Positions 49,478 to 59,089 of a stretch of 64,000 nt of DNA are shown here, one piece after another. Both the position numbers and the translations under genes were made by a program. The notes under the pieces are model-generated. The model saw nothing but the letters and a program-made list of their open reading frames with translations, did not search any database and was not told the DNA's origin. The stretch is from Bhargavaea cecembensis (GTDB lineage: Bacteria > Bacillota > Bacilli > Bacillales_A > Planococcaceae). Position 1 is the stretch's first letter; each line of letters starts with the position of its first letter. Location: positions 558,001-622,000 of the forward strand of contig NZ_LQNT01000009.1 in assembly GCF_001619585.1 (NCBI RefSeq), written 5' to 3'.

Positions 49478-51616
49478 TCACTCGGATGAAGTCCCGAGCG
49501 GCCGGAATCCATCAATTGAGTACGCTGCCACTTCTCCGGGCGACACGGTGTAGACCGTTGTGCCTGAGTAAACGATTCTGAGGATCCTCTTCTCGTAATC
49601 CGGATATCCTTGGGCGGCTCCTTTGTCGGAAATGAGATCCTTCAGCAGGCGGATGCCTTTATCGGGAGTGATTTCGTAAATCATTGCGCCGCTCCCGCTA
49701 TAGTGGACCTCTTCGTTTTCGGAAGTCCCCTCGTAGAGATCCACCGGGAATCCGTACAGACCGAGTTCCCCGTGTTCAAAAAGTGCCTTGTGGTCGTATT
49801 GCAATTCAGAATAGGTTCCTCTTCCTCCGATCACTTCCACGGCGACTTCCTTCGGCGAGGTCATATCCGACACATCGAACAGCGAAATTTTCATTCCTGC
49901 CGTGAGCACCTGAGGCTCCGGCCCTTCCCCTTTTACAGTGACCGTTTCCTGGCCGAATCCAATCAGATGGTTATCGCCGAGCGGGTGAAGATAGTTGCTG
50001 AAGCCCGGTATTTTCAGTTCGCCAAGTACGGCCGGCGCAGCAGGGTCAGACAGGTCGATGGCAAAGAGGGGATCGGTTTCACGGAACGTGACCACATAGG
50101 CGCGGTCCCCCATAAACCTTGCGGAATAGATCCGTTCCCCCTTTGCCAGTCCCGTCACAGAACCTGTTTCATTAAGTTCAGTATCCAGCACATAAACTGC
50201 CGACTCGGATGGTTGCCGATCATCCCACATGTTTCCGTCGGTGACGGCAATGCGGAAGTGGCCGTCATGCTCATCCATCGAAAACTGGTTGAGAGGCGTA
50301 CCCGGCACTTCTCCGGATGCAGCGTATGTCACGTCTGTACCGTCCAGCGCATATTTGAAGATCTTCGTGTACGATCCGCCTTTTGCTCCGTCAGGACCGT
50401 CTTCTGCAAACAGTTCTGCCTGATGCTCCGAGGAAGCAAGATACAGATTTTCCTGCGACATATACACCCCGCCGCCGCTGCCGACAAACCCTTCCGTCTT
50501 TATGGAAGCATCTGCTCCGCCTGCGAGGTCGATGGCAGAGATGATCGTGTAGGAATCACCGGCCGGTCCGGGCAGGATTGTGATCGAGTCAGTTTCCATC
50601 GGTTCTGCCCCGTCTGAGCGTGCACTGTCGTACTGATACGGCCGTACGTCCCCCTCTTTCTCCATGATCCGGTAAACCGGCGTCATCGATGAGATAAGGT
50701 AAAGAATGTTTCCGCTCATCCTGGACGAGACATGCCAGCCTTCATTTCCGGCTTCCCGGACGAGCTTGGGATCGGCAGGATTCCTGACGTCATAGAGCCG
50801 GACCCCGACTGCGCTGCTTTCCACCGGCATGATGTCAGCCGGACCGCCTTGTTTCCCTCCCGCTCCCTGATACTGATGGCCGATCACCGCCAAGATATCT
50901 CCGTACAGATACATTTCGAGCGGCGAAAACCCGTCTTCCCCTTCAAGTGTGGCGATGTGATCAGGCTTTCCGGCATTCCGGATATCGTAGATTTTCACCA
51001 GTGTGCCGTCAGATGTCACATACAGAAAATCGCCGTCTGTCTTGACGATGTCCCCTTCGTCAATTCCTGAAACCTGATTGTTGGTCACGGAGTGCCCGGC
51101 ACCACCGTCTGCGCCCGCCGCGCGGTCCTCCGATGTCATGGATTTCTCTACCGCAACCTCTCCTCTGTACAGCTCATGCTCCCTTTCCTGCCGCTCGGCG
51201 ATCAGCCTGAAATGCTCCTCGAGTTCCTCGAGCGAACCGACAGGCTCTATGTCTTCCCTTACCGTGAATGAAATGGTCTCTTCCCGGCCGTGTGACTGTT
51301 TTCCGAATGCTTCCTTGGAAAGGTGAAGAATATATCTTCCTGGGCCTAGCCCGTTTACTTCCAGCCGGCCGCCGGAAAGCTGCATGTCCGCTTCCGCCGG
51401 ATTTCCATCTTCATCCGTGACTGTTAGTGCACCTCTATCAACCGCATCCCCGGCAAGCTTGGCATTAAATGACGCACGCCATGTCTCCCCGTTGACTACG
51501 CTTGCGTCCGCCCAAACCGCCGCCTCCTGCCGGTCCGCTGCACGGATGCCGGCAATCCCGGCAATGACGAGCAGCACGATTAGGCCGAACCATACCGCCT
51601 TCTTTTCTTTCTGCAT
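49478..51616 (-). CDS. Membrane-anchored beta-propeller protein
   Basis: A 712-residue protein. The N-terminal helix AVWFGLIVLLVIAGIAGI serves as signal anchor. An Ig-like segment follows (residues about 40-120, TVTDEDGNPAEADM, GRYILHLSKEAFG), then a short charged helical linker. From about residue 175 comes a large beta-propeller of the Beta_propel type, starting NNQVSGIDEGDIVKTDGDFLYV and including YDVRNPADPKLV, and RFMGDRAYVVTFRETDPLFAIDLSDPAAP. It should act outside the cell; its function is unknown. The ATG at 51616 has AAAGGAGGGG upstream. Confidence 0.82.
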   Translation of the reverse strand: MQKEKKAVWFGLIVLLVIAGIAGIRAADRQEAAVWADASVVNGETWRASFNAKLAGDAVDRGALTVTDEDGNPAEADMQLSGGRLEVNGLGPGRYILHLSKEAFGKQSHGREETISFTVREDIEPVGSLEELEEHFRLIAERQEREHELYRGEVAVEKSMTSEDRAAGADGGAGHSVTNNQVSGIDEGDIVKTDGDFLYVTSDGTLVKIYDIRNAGKPDHIATLEGEDGFSPLEMYLYGDILAVIGHQYQGAGGKQGGPADIMPVESSAVGVRLYDVRNPADPKLVREAGNEGWHVSSRMSGNILYLISSMTPVYRIMEKEGDVRPYQYDSARSDGAEPMETDSITILPGPAGDSYTIISAIDLAGGADASIKTEGFVGSGGGVYMSQENLYLASSEHQAELFAEDGPDGAKGGSYTKIFKYALDGTDVTYAASGEVPGTPLNQFSMDEHDGHFRIAVTDGNMWDDRQPSESAVYVLDTELNETGSVTGLAKGERIYSARFMGDRAYVVTFRETDPLFAIDLSDPAAPAVLGELKIPGFSNYLHPLGDNHLIGFGQETVTVKGEGPEPQVLTAGMKISLFDVSDMTSPKEVAVEVIGGRGTYSELQYDHKALFEHGELGLYGFPVDLYEGTSENEEVHYSGSGAMIYEITPDKGIRLLKDLISDKGAAQGYPDYEKRILRIVYSGTTVYTVSPGEVAAYSIDGFRPLGTSSE

Positions 51617-51785
51617 CGGGACCCCTCCTTTTCCCATTAGTCTGAAAACAGGTCTGAATGGTTACATCTGCTCTCATGCAAAGAGTTGGTATCACATACT
51701 ATAAAAAATAGTCTGGAAATTAGGGTCATCTTCGTCTACATTGGAATGGGGGATGTTCTACAACATTCGACAAGGGGGAAAAACT

Positions 51786-53099
51786 TTGAAAACACTAACG
51801 AGATTCTCGAACACGCTGATGGAGCGCTTCCTGCCGGATCCGTATATCTTTGTTGCGGTCCTGACACTGGTCGTGTTTCTTCTCGGACTCGGACTGACGG
51901 ATACCGGTCCGATCGAGATGGTGGACCACTGGGGCAACGGTTTTTGGGGACTGCTGGCCTTCACCATGCAGATGGTGATCGTCCTGGTCGCCGGTCACGT
52001 ACTGGCCAATAGTCCACTGTTCAAGCGTATCCTCAGTACGCTTGCGGGTACTGCCAAGTCGCCGGGTGCCGCCATCATCCTGGTATCGGTCGTCTCGATT
52101 ATTGCCAGCTGGATCAACTGGGGCTTCGGCCTGGTCATCGGCGCCTTGTTCGCAAAGGAAATCGCGAAGAAAGTGACGAACGTCGACTACCGGCTGCTTG
52201 TCGCGAGTGCCTATGCAGGCTTCGTCGTCTGGCACGGCGGCCTTGGCGGCTCAATTCCGCTTTCGGTTGCTACACCTGATCATCCATTTGAACCGATCAT
52301 GGGAGTCATACCCACGACTGACACGATTTTCACGACCTATAACCTATTCATCGTCCTCGTCCTGCTGATCACCATTCCACTCCTGAACCGCTGGATGATG
52401 CCGAAACCGGAAGATACGGTGACCGTTGATCCCGCTAGTCTGGAAGAACCGCTCGAGGTGGAAGCGCCGGACGAAAAGACTCCTGCGTCACGGATGGAGG
52501 ACAGCGTGATTTTGTCGATGCTGATCGGCGCGCTCGGACTTATTTATCTGCTCCATCATTTTGTACGAAACGGATTCGACCTGAACCTGAACATCGTCAA
52601 CCTCATTTTCCTGATTCTCGGCATCATCCTTCACGGGACACCGCGCCGATTCCTCGCCGCGGTCGCGAATGCCGTCAAGACCGCAGGCGGAATCATCATC
52701 CAGTTTCCGTTCTATGCGGGAATTATGGGAATGATGACGGACTCCGGCCTTGCCGGCGTCATCTCGGATGCCTTCGTCTCCATTTCCAATGAACACACTT
52801 TCCATCTCTTCACGTTTTATGCTGCCGGCATTGTCAACTTTTTCGTACCATCCGGCGGCGGACAATGGGCTGTGCAGGCGCCGATCATGCTGGATGCCGC
52901 GCAGACGCTTGGCGCAGATTACGCCAAGACGGCCATGAGTATTGCCTGGGGGGATGCCTGGACGAACCTGATCCAGCCGTTCTGGGCACTTCCGGCACTT
53001 GCCATTGCCGGCCTGAAGGCCAAGGACATCATGGGGTACTGTGTGTTTGTCCTTATCCTGTCCGGAATTGTCATCTCCATCGGGCTTTATTTCTTCTAA
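51786..53099 (+). CDS. atoE: Short-chain fatty acid transporter, AtoE family
   Basis: A 437-residue transporter with about twelve helices. Family marks are ERFLPDPYIFVAVLTLVVF, SWINWGFGLVIGALFAKEI, the repeated small-residue loop WHGGLGGSIPLSVATPDHP and the C-terminal FFVPSGGGQWAVQAPIM. It probably takes up acetoacetate, butyrate or similar acids. It starts at TTG 51786, seven bases after AAGGGGG. The adjacent catabolic operon, on the other strand and convergent, includes an acyl-CoA dehydrogenase. Confidence 0.88.
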   Translation: MKTLTRFSNTLMERFLPDPYIFVAVLTLVVFLLGLGLTDTGPIEMVDHWGNGFWGLLAFTMQMVIVLVAGHVLANSPLFKRILSTLAGTAKSPGAAIILVSVVSIIASWINWGFGLVIGALFAKEIAKKVTNVDYRLLVASAYAGFVVWHGGLGGSIPLSVATPDHPFEPIMGVIPTTDTIFTTYNLFIVLVLLITIPLLNRWMMPKPEDTVTVDPASLEEPLEVEAPDEKTPASRMEDSVILSMLIGALGLIYLLHHFVRNGFDLNLNIVNLIFLILGIILHGTPRRFLAAVANAVKTAGGIIIQFPFYAGIMGMMTDSGLAGVISDAFVSISNEHTFHLFTFYAAGIVNFFVPSGGGQWAVQAPIMLDAAQTLGADYAKTAMSIAWGDAWTNLIQPFWALPALAIAGLKAKDIMGYCVFVLILSGIVISIGLYFF

Positions 53100-53236
53100 C
53101 GTGATGCACTTTTATGACGCCTGCCGGCCAGTCCGGAAAGGCGTCATTTATGTTTCCGTCACCCCTTGCTCCCGCGAAGTGTGCACGCTAAGCCGGACAC
53201 ACTTAATGCTACATACTTCAATGTCGCACACAAAGA

Positions 53237-53262
53237 AGCCCCGCCGTCTCCGGCGGGGCTCT
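53237..53262 (-). terminator. Terminator after the catabolic operon
   Basis: The stem AGCCCCGCCGG / CGGCGGGGCT is followed on the minus strand by TCTTTG. Confidence 0.75.
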
Positions 53263-53268
53263 CTCCTG

Positions 53269-54462
53269 TTATTCTCCCGGCTCCCAAGCGGGCAGCATCT
53301 TGTTGAGCGGTTTGTCCTGGCGGTAGCCGAGCACGTAATCCGCCTGCATGATCGTGTGGATTTCTCGGGTGCCCTCGTAGATGACAGGTGCCTTGGAGTT
53401 CCGGAGGTACCGGGCGACCGGGTAGTCGTCCGAATAGCCGTAGGCGCCATGGATCTGGAAGGCGTCGTCCGCGGCTTTGTTTGCCAGGTCACATGCCTGC
53501 CACTTGGCAAGCGAGGTTTCTCTTGTGTTCCGCACGCCGCGGTTTTTCAGCTCTCCTGCCCGGTACACAAGAAGCCTGCTCATCTGGTAGCCTGCCTCCA
53601 TGTTGGCAATCATCTGCTGGACCAGCTGATGCTTTCCGATCGGCTTGCCGAAGGTTTCCCGTTCATGGCAATACTTCACGCTCGCCTCGAGACAGGCTTT
53701 TATTAGTCCCACAGCACCCGCCGCGACGGTAAAGCGCCCATTGTCGAGTGAAGCCATGGCGATCTTGAAACCTTCTCCCTCTTCACCGAGCCGGTTCTCC
53801 GCCGGCACACGGACATTCTCGAAAAACAGTTCACCCGTGTTCCCCGCACGGATGCCGTATTTGTTCTTGATCGCCTTTGAAGAAAATCCGGGCATCGTCC
53901 GCTCGACAATGAAGGCGGTAATGCCATGGTGCTTTTTCGCCTTGTCAGTATAGGCAAAGACGAGGAAATTGTCCGCCTGGTCGCATAAGGAGATCCACGT
54001 CTTTTGCCCATTCAGCACATAGTGGTCACCGTCCCGAACGGCCGTCGACGACATGGCCGCGACATCCGATCCGGCACCGGGCTCGGTCAGGCCGAATGCG
54101 CCGATCTTCTCCCCCTTTGCCTGGGGGACGAGATATTTCTGCTTCTGCTCCTCGGTGCCCCACTGCAGAAGTGACATCGAGTTCAGCCCGGTATGGACGG
54201 ACACGGCGGTGCGGAATGCGGTATCTCCGCGCTCCAGCTCCTCGCACAGAATAGCAAGGGCATTGTAGTCCATCCCGCTGCCCCCGTAATTTTCCGGGAT
54301 GCAGACACCCATGAATCCGAGTTCCGCCAGCCGTTTCCAGATTGCCGGGTCGAACCCGCCTTCCGAATCCCACCTGGCGATGTTCGGCATGATTTCATCA
54401 TCCGTGAACTTCCTTGCGGTCTTCCGGAGCAGATCCTGCTCATCCGTGAACCGGAAATCCAT
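53269..54462 (-). CDS. Acyl-CoA dehydrogenase
   Basis: A 397-residue FAD enzyme that introduces an alpha-beta double bond into acyl-CoA. Motifs are FGLTEPGAGSDVAAMSSTA (FAD binding), NGQKTWISLCDQADNF, QIHGAYGYSDDYPVARYLR and IYEGTREIHTIMQADYVLGY, which includes the catalytic-base glutamate. The closing EGTxEIH pattern resembles glutaryl- and short-chain acyl-CoA dehydrogenases. It is the third gene of an operon with a saccharopine dehydrogenase-like protein and an aldehyde dehydrogenase, 25 bp downstream of the second. Confidence 0.9.
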   Translation of the reverse strand: MDFRFTDEQDLLRKTARKFTDDEIMPNIARWDSEGGFDPAIWKRLAELGFMGVCIPENYGGSGMDYNALAILCEELERGDTAFRTAVSVHTGLNSMSLLQWGTEEQKQKYLVPQAKGEKIGAFGLTEPGAGSDVAAMSSTAVRDGDHYVLNGQKTWISLCDQADNFLVFAYTDKAKKHHGITAFIVERTMPGFSSKAIKNKYGIRAGNTGELFFENVRVPAENRLGEEGEGFKIAMASLDNGRFTVAAGAVGLIKACLEASVKYCHERETFGKPIGKHQLVQQMIANMEAGYQMSRLLVYRAGELKNRGVRNTRETSLAKWQACDLANKAADDAFQIHGAYGYSDDYPVARYLRNSKAPVIYEGTREIHTIMQADYVLGYRQDKPLNKMLPAWEPGE

Positions 54463-54487
54463 GATCCTCTCTCCTTCCCGTCCCGGT

Positions 54488-55654
54488 TTAAACCGTTGCC
54501 GCCGTCTCGGACGACGTCTCGATAATGTTTACACCGCGCTTTTTCATTTCGGAAATATAAGCATCACCCGGCACAATCTTCTCCGGCGGATGGACCCCCC
54601 GCTTTGTGATTGTCCCGTTGCCGATCATCTGGGCGACGACGGAAATCGTATTGGCGGTTGCACGGGCCATTGCTGTGACGTTCGTGTCCGGATCCTTCTC
54701 GGTGATCATATCGTATTCGTAATATGCCTGTTCCCCGTCTTTTGTCCCTTTCACAATGACCCGGAGGAGAACGGCATCTTTCTTGTCACCCAGCCTGAGT
54801 CCCGGCGTCAGATGCTCCCTCATCACATCACGGACTTTTACAGCATGGCCGCCGACTGTCACTTCGGCGTCACGGGACAGCAGCCCGAGGTCAACGAGAA
54901 GCTGAAATTTTTCGGCATGTCCCTTATACCGGATTGTCTTGTATTCCAGCGTGTCCAGATCCGGGAATGATTTGGACAATGTCGATGTGCCGCCGGACGT
55001 ATGGAATGCCTCTAGCTCACCGTAGCCGTCAAAGCGGATCGTTTCAATCTCGCTCAGGGATGGCACTTCTTTTAGCTTGCCTTTGCGGATGACGAGCGAT
55101 GGATCCGTGTAATGGTCGAATACGCCTTCCAGCGAAAAGACAAGATTGTAATTCAGCGGCGGTTCCGGTTTGACCGGGATCCCGCCGACATACAGACGAA
55201 TCGACTCTGCCCTGTCCAACTTGCCCGCTCCGTAGCCGGACAGGATATTGATCATGCCCGGTGCTACGCCGAGGTCGGGGATGAGCGTGACGCCTTTCTT
55301 TTCCGCCGCTTCTGAAAGCCCGAGGACTGCATCAGTTGCGCCGCCGATGTGGCCTCCGAGGTCGACGCTGTGTACTCCGGCCTCAACCGCGGTGCGGGCG
55401 ACCTTTTCGTTGAACGTGTAAAACAGCGCATTGATGACAACATCGCCGAGAGACATGACTTCCTTCAGCCGGACATCATCAGTCGCATCCAATCTGAGGA
55501 TATCAAGCTTGTCCGACATCAGATTTGAAGCAAAATCTTCTGCCTGCCGAACGTCCAGATCGGCCAGCCAGACCTTTTCCACACCGTCGCTTTTCACCAG
55601 GTCCCTTGCCGCTTCTTTTCCCATCAGACCTGCTCCCAGGACAACTACTTTCAT
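54488..55654 (-). CDS. Saccharopine dehydrogenase-family protein
   Basis: A 388-residue NAD(P)-dependent protein. The Rossmann motif [16 protein letters not shown] is at the N-terminus. Next come [29 protein letters not shown] and [20 protein letters not shown], and the Sacchrp_dh_C region has YETIRYKGH-type sequence (here [14 protein letters not shown]). It is expected to act in lysine/2-aminoadipate metabolism, reducing or oxidising saccharopine-like intermediates. It lies between the aldehyde dehydrogenase (21 bp) and the acyl-CoA dehydrogenase (25 bp). Confidence 0.85.
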   Translation of the reverse strand: MKVVVLGAGLMGKEAARDLVKSDGVEKVWLADLDVRQAEDFASNLMSDKLDILRLDATDDVRLKEVMSLGDVVINALFYTFNEKVARTAVEAGVHSVDLGGHIGGATDAVLGLSEAAEKKGVTLIPDLGVAPGMINILSGYGAGKLDRAESIRLYVGGIPVKPEPPLNYNLVFSLEGVFDHYTDPSLVIRKGKLKEVPSLSEIETIRFDGYGELEAFHTSGGTSTLSKSFPDLDTLEYKTIRYKGHAEKFQLLVDLGLLSRDAEVTVGGHAVKVRDVMREHLTPGLRLGDKKDAVLLRVIVKGTKDGEQAYYEYDMITEKDPDTNVTAMARATANTISVVAQMIGNGTITKRGVHPPEKIVPGDAYISEMKKRGVNIIETSSETAATV

Positions 55655-55675
55655 GCCGATCTCCCCTTTCGCTGT

Positions 55676-57154
55676 TTACTCTGTGTCGATCTGTGCCCGC
55701 TGCAGCTTGCCGCTGTAATCCACGTAAATACTCTTCCATTCGGTGAAGACGTCGAGCGCTGCGACACCCGAGTCGCGGTGGCCGTTGCCGGTGCCTTTTG
55801 TCCCGCCGAACGGCAGATGGATTTCCGCCCCTGTCGTGCCCGCATTCACATAGACGATCCCTGTATCCAGATCACGCTGGGCACGGAATGCCTGGTTCAC
55901 ATCACGGGTGAAAATCGAGCTCGACAAACCGTAGGTGACACTGTTATTTACCTCGATTGCTTCATCCAGGCTGTCCACTTCAATAAGTGAGATGACCGGG
56001 CCGAAGATTTCCTCCTGGGCGATCCGGCTGTCCCATTTCACATCCGTGAAGAGCGTCGGCTCATAATAGTAGCCGCCTTTCAGGCTGCCGTCTTCGAGGA
56101 TTCTGCCGCCGGCCAGAAGCTTTGCACCTTCTTTTTTACCGATTTCCACATAGCTGTGAATCTTCTCGAGTGCGGGGGCATTAATGACCGGGCCGATCTT
56201 TACCGACTCATCCAGCCCGTCGCCGATGGTAAGGCCTTCCATCTGTTTCAGAAGGCGCTGTTCCAGCTCCTCCTTCACATCCCGGTGCACAATGACCCGG
56301 CTGCAGGCTGTGCATCTCTGGCCGGCTGTGCCGAAAGCGCTCCAGAGGATGCCTTCCACGGCAAGATCAAGATCCGCGTCATCCATGACGATGACAGCGT
56401 TTTTCCCGCCCATCTCGAGCGACACTTTCTTCAGATGACGGCCTCCGAGTTCCGCAACACTTCGGCCGGTTTCCGTCGATCCCGTAAACGAGATGACGCG
56501 GATATCCGGATGCTCGATCATCGCCGTACCGACTTCGCCGCCGCTTCCGAATACGACGTTCGCAACGCCCGCCGGAAGTCCGACTTCATCGAAAATCCTG
56601 GCCATTTCGTAGGCCATCATCGGTGTCTCGGTTGCCGGCTTCCAGATGAATGTGTTGCCCGCGACAATTGCCGGGAACGACTTCCATGTCGCGATGGCGA
56701 CCGGGAAGTTCCAGGGCGTGATCAGTCCGACGACACCAATCGGGGCCCGCACGCTCATCGCAAACTTGTCCTGAAGTTCGGACGGGACGGTCTCCCCGAA
56801 CAGGCGTCGGCCCTCTCCGGCCATGTAAAACGCCATATCGATTCCTTCCTGAACCTCGCCGCGCCCCTCTTCGATCACTTTGCCCATCTCTTTTGTGAGG
56901 ACCTGCGCAAGATGTTCTTTCCGCTCTTTCATGAGCCTGCCGATCTCATATAGATAATCCGCCCGTTTCGGCGCGGGGACGAGTGCCCACTCCTTTTGTG
57001 CCCGCTTTGCGGCCTTTACCGCCTCATCCACATCTTGCTTGCCTGAAAGCTTTACCTCACACAGCGTCTCCCCGTTTGCAGGGTTCACGACGGCAGCGTA
57101 ATCGGCCCCGCCGCCTTCCTGCCAGGATCCATTGATGTAATTATTCAGCTTCAT
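55676..57154 (-). CDS. Aldehyde dehydrogenase family protein
   Basis: A 492-residue NAD(P)-dependent aldehyde dehydrogenase. Visible motifs are [33 protein letters not shown] (cofactor site), the catalytic Glu in [13 protein letters not shown], the catalytic Cys in [15 protein letters not shown], and [10 protein letters not shown]. With a saccharopine dehydrogenase-like partner the likely substrate is 2-aminoadipate semialdehyde, by inference. The ATG at 57154 lies eight bases after GGGG. A perfect cre box lies 29 bp upstream of the start. Confidence 0.9.
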   Translation of the reverse strand: MKLNNYINGSWQEGGGADYAAVVNPANGETLCEVKLSGKQDVDEAVKAAKRAQKEWALVPAPKRADYLYEIGRLMKERKEHLAQVLTKEMGKVIEEGRGEVQEGIDMAFYMAGEGRRLFGETVPSELQDKFAMSVRAPIGVVGLITPWNFPVAIATWKSFPAIVAGNTFIWKPATETPMMAYEMARIFDEVGLPAGVANVVFGSGGEVGTAMIEHPDIRVISFTGSTETGRSVAELGGRHLKKVSLEMGGKNAVIVMDDADLDLAVEGILWSAFGTAGQRCTACSRVIVHRDVKEELEQRLLKQMEGLTIGDGLDESVKIGPVINAPALEKIHSYVEIGKKEGAKLLAGGRILEDGSLKGGYYYEPTLFTDVKWDSRIAQEEIFGPVISLIEVDSLDEAIEVNNSVTYGLSSSIFTRDVNQAFRAQRDLDTGIVYVNAGTTGAEIHLPFGGTKGTGNGHRDSGVAALDVFTEWKSIYVDYSGKLQRAQIDTE

Positions 57155-57182
57155 GCCCAATTCCCCTTTCCATGAACTTTAT

Positions 57183-57196
57183 TGAAACCGCTTTCA
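57183..57196 (-). promoter_or_regulatory. cre box (CcpA site) of the catabolic operon
   Basis: TGAAACCGCTTTCA matches the cre consensus TGWAANCGNTNWCA at every position. It lies between the expected promoter and the aldehyde dehydrogenase start, where CcpA binding would block transcription during growth on preferred sugars. Confidence 0.85.
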
Positions 57197-57289
57197 TTGT
57201 CCCATTTCGACAAATCCGGCCGGATTCCTTCCCAATTTTTTGAACTCTTCTTCCAAGCCGTTGCATTTTTTCCTGCCTGTCCATGAAAA

Positions 57290-57320
57290 ACAAAAAACCC
57301 GCAGGCAATTGCCTGCGGAT
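57290..57320 (-). terminator. Terminator after the DHA2 efflux gene
   Basis: The palindrome CCGCAGGCAATTGCCTGCGG (57299-57318) is followed on the minus strand by GTTTTTTGTTTTT. Confidence 0.9.
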
Positions 57321-57329
57321 TCATCTTAT

Positions 57330-58877
57330 TCATTCGGGCTGGGGAGTATGTTCCGGCTTTCCGGCTTTGATCGGATTTCCGCCTGCCGCCTTCATGGCTT
57401 CCTTCTTTTCCTTGGGCGGGATGACCCGCTTGACGAAGAACGTCAGGATGAGAGCGATGACAACAATGATGGTACAAACGAAATAAGAGAAGTTAACACC
57501 GTGAAGAAGCGCTTCCTGGGTGACCTGTGCCTTCATGGCTGCAACTTCAGCAGGTGACATGCTGCCTGCCGCCTGCTTCATGGCATCCTCGGCAAGCGCT
57601 GCAGCTTCTGATTCCGTCCGCTTGTTCATGAGCGTCATCAGGAACGCCGAACCGATGGCACCCGACACTTGCTGAAGCGTATTGTTCATGGCCGTTCCGT
57701 GCGGATTCATCTGCATCGGCAATTGGTTCAGGCCGTTTGTCATGATCGGCATGTTGACCATCGACATCCCGAACATCCTGATCGTGTAGACCGTCATAAT
57801 GTAAAAGTAGCCGGAATCAAGCTCCAGCTGGCTCAGCATGAACGTAGTGACTGTCGTGATCAGGAGACCTGAGATGGCCAGGAGCCTCGGGCCGTATTTA
57901 TCGAACAGTCGGCCCGTGATCGGGGACATGATTCCCATGACGACAGCACCCGGCAGCATCAGAAGCCCTGAATGGAACGGCGAGATGCCACGCACATTCT
58001 GCACATAAATAGGTGTCAGGAGCATACCGGAAAACATCGCGATGGACAGTACGACGGCGATGGCGGATGACAGCGCGAACATCGGGTGCTTGTAGATCCT
58101 GAATTCCAGCATCGGGACCGGCATGCTCAGCTGCCGCCGGATAAATGCCGTCAGGGAGACGGCACCTACGATGATGGTCAGATATACTTGCGGATCAGTC
58201 CATCCCTTGTCTCCGGCCATGCTGAAGCCGTACAGCAAGCCGCCAAAGCCGAAGCTCGACAGGATGAGCGACAGAATATCCAGGCGGACATCGCGGGTCT
58301 CCATGATGTTGCGGAGCTTAAAGACAGCAACCAGTATGACCATCACGGCGAACGGAAGGACCATCCAGAACAGGATGCGCCACGAATAATGCTCGACAAT
58401 CCAGCCGGACAGGGTCGGGCCGATTGCCGGGGCGGTGATCATCACCAGTCCCAAGTACCCCATTGCGGTACCACGCTTTTCAACCGGAAAAGCGACAAGC
58501 ATGACGTTCATCAGGAGCGGCATCATCATTGCGGAACCGGCGGCCTGGATCATCCGTGCGGCGACAAGAATGAGGAAACTCGGAGCCAGCGCGGCTGTAA
58601 GTGTCCCGATTGTAAAGAGCGTCATCGCTGTGAGGAACAGGCTCCGGTTTGTAAACCGCTGGATAAAGAAAGCACTCGCGGGGATGAGAATCCCGCTTAC
58701 AAGCATATAGCCGGTCGTGAGCCACTGCACCTGGGCTGGATTCACCTGGAATTCCACCATGATGACCGGAAGCGCGACGTTCAGCAGAGTATTGTTCAGA
58801 AACGCAACAAACGCCCCGAAAAAGAGGACGGCAATCATCGCATACGGGGGTTTGGCGTGGAGTTGTTGCTCATTCAA
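57330..58877 (-). CDS. DHA2-family MFS multidrug efflux pump
   Basis: A 515-residue MFS transporter with fourteen predicted helices. The first helix has AVLFFGAFVAFLNNTLLNVALPVI, followed by VQWLTTGYMLVSGILIPASAFF. Motif A-like KRGTAMGYLGLVMITAPAIGPTLSGWIVE (motif C, typical of antiporters) identifies an EmrB/QacA-type drug:proton antiporter, close to LmrB of Bacillus. It starts at TTG 58877 behind GGAGGAATAACCA. The divergent neighbour is a TetR regulator, and the shared gap holds operator-like palindromes. Confidence 0.92.
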   Translation of the reverse strand: MNEQQLHAKPPYAMIAVLFFGAFVAFLNNTLLNVALPVIMVEFQVNPAQVQWLTTGYMLVSGILIPASAFFIQRFTNRSLFLTAMTLFTIGTLTAALAPSFLILVAARMIQAAGSAMMMPLLMNVMLVAFPVEKRGTAMGYLGLVMITAPAIGPTLSGWIVEHYSWRILFWMVLPFAVMVILVAVFKLRNIMETRDVRLDILSLILSSFGFGGLLYGFSMAGDKGWTDPQVYLTIIVGAVSLTAFIRRQLSMPVPMLEFRIYKHPMFALSSAIAVVLSIAMFSGMLLTPIYVQNVRGISPFHSGLLMLPGAVVMGIMSPITGRLFDKYGPRLLAISGLLITTVTTFMLSQLELDSGYFYIMTVYTIRMFGMSMVNMPIMTNGLNQLPMQMNPHGTAMNNTLQQVSGAIGSAFLMTLMNKRTESEAAALAEDAMKQAAGSMSPAEVAAMKAQVTQEALLHGVNFSYFVCTIIVVIALILTFFVKRVIPPKEKKEAMKAAGGNPIKAGKPEHTPQPE

Positions 58878-58944
58878 TGGTTATTCCTCCGTTCAGGGCG
58901 ATCCAATTATTCCGTGCTTCGAATAAAATCGCATGCAAACTATT

Positions 58945-58970
58945 TTATACCGGTAGTCCAACCTTTTCAA
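58945..58970 (-). promoter_or_regulatory. Promoter with operator-like palindrome for the efflux gene
   Basis: On the minus strand, TTGAAA, 17 bases, TAAAAT. The palindrome TACCGGTA (58948-58955) spans the end of the spacer and the start of the -10 box, so a repressor bound there would exclude RNA polymerase. Confidence 0.65.
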
Positions 58971-58998
58971 CAAAAAAATCTCAGTCAGTTATAATAAA

Positions 58999-59048
58999 TT
59001 GAGAAACCTTGCGGTGTCAACTATAATGAGACCTATACCACCGGTATA
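58999..59048 (+). promoter_or_regulatory. Promoter and operator of the TetR gene
   Basis: TTGAGA (58999-59004), 17 bases, TATAAT (59022-59027). Just downstream is the inverted repeat TATACC-ACC-GGTATA (59034-59048), which shares TATACC/GGTA with the palindrome in the efflux promoter. TetR probably binds both. Confidence 0.75.
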
Positions 59049-59089
59049 AAAACGTTTACAACCGATAACAAACAGAAAGGTGAATATTT

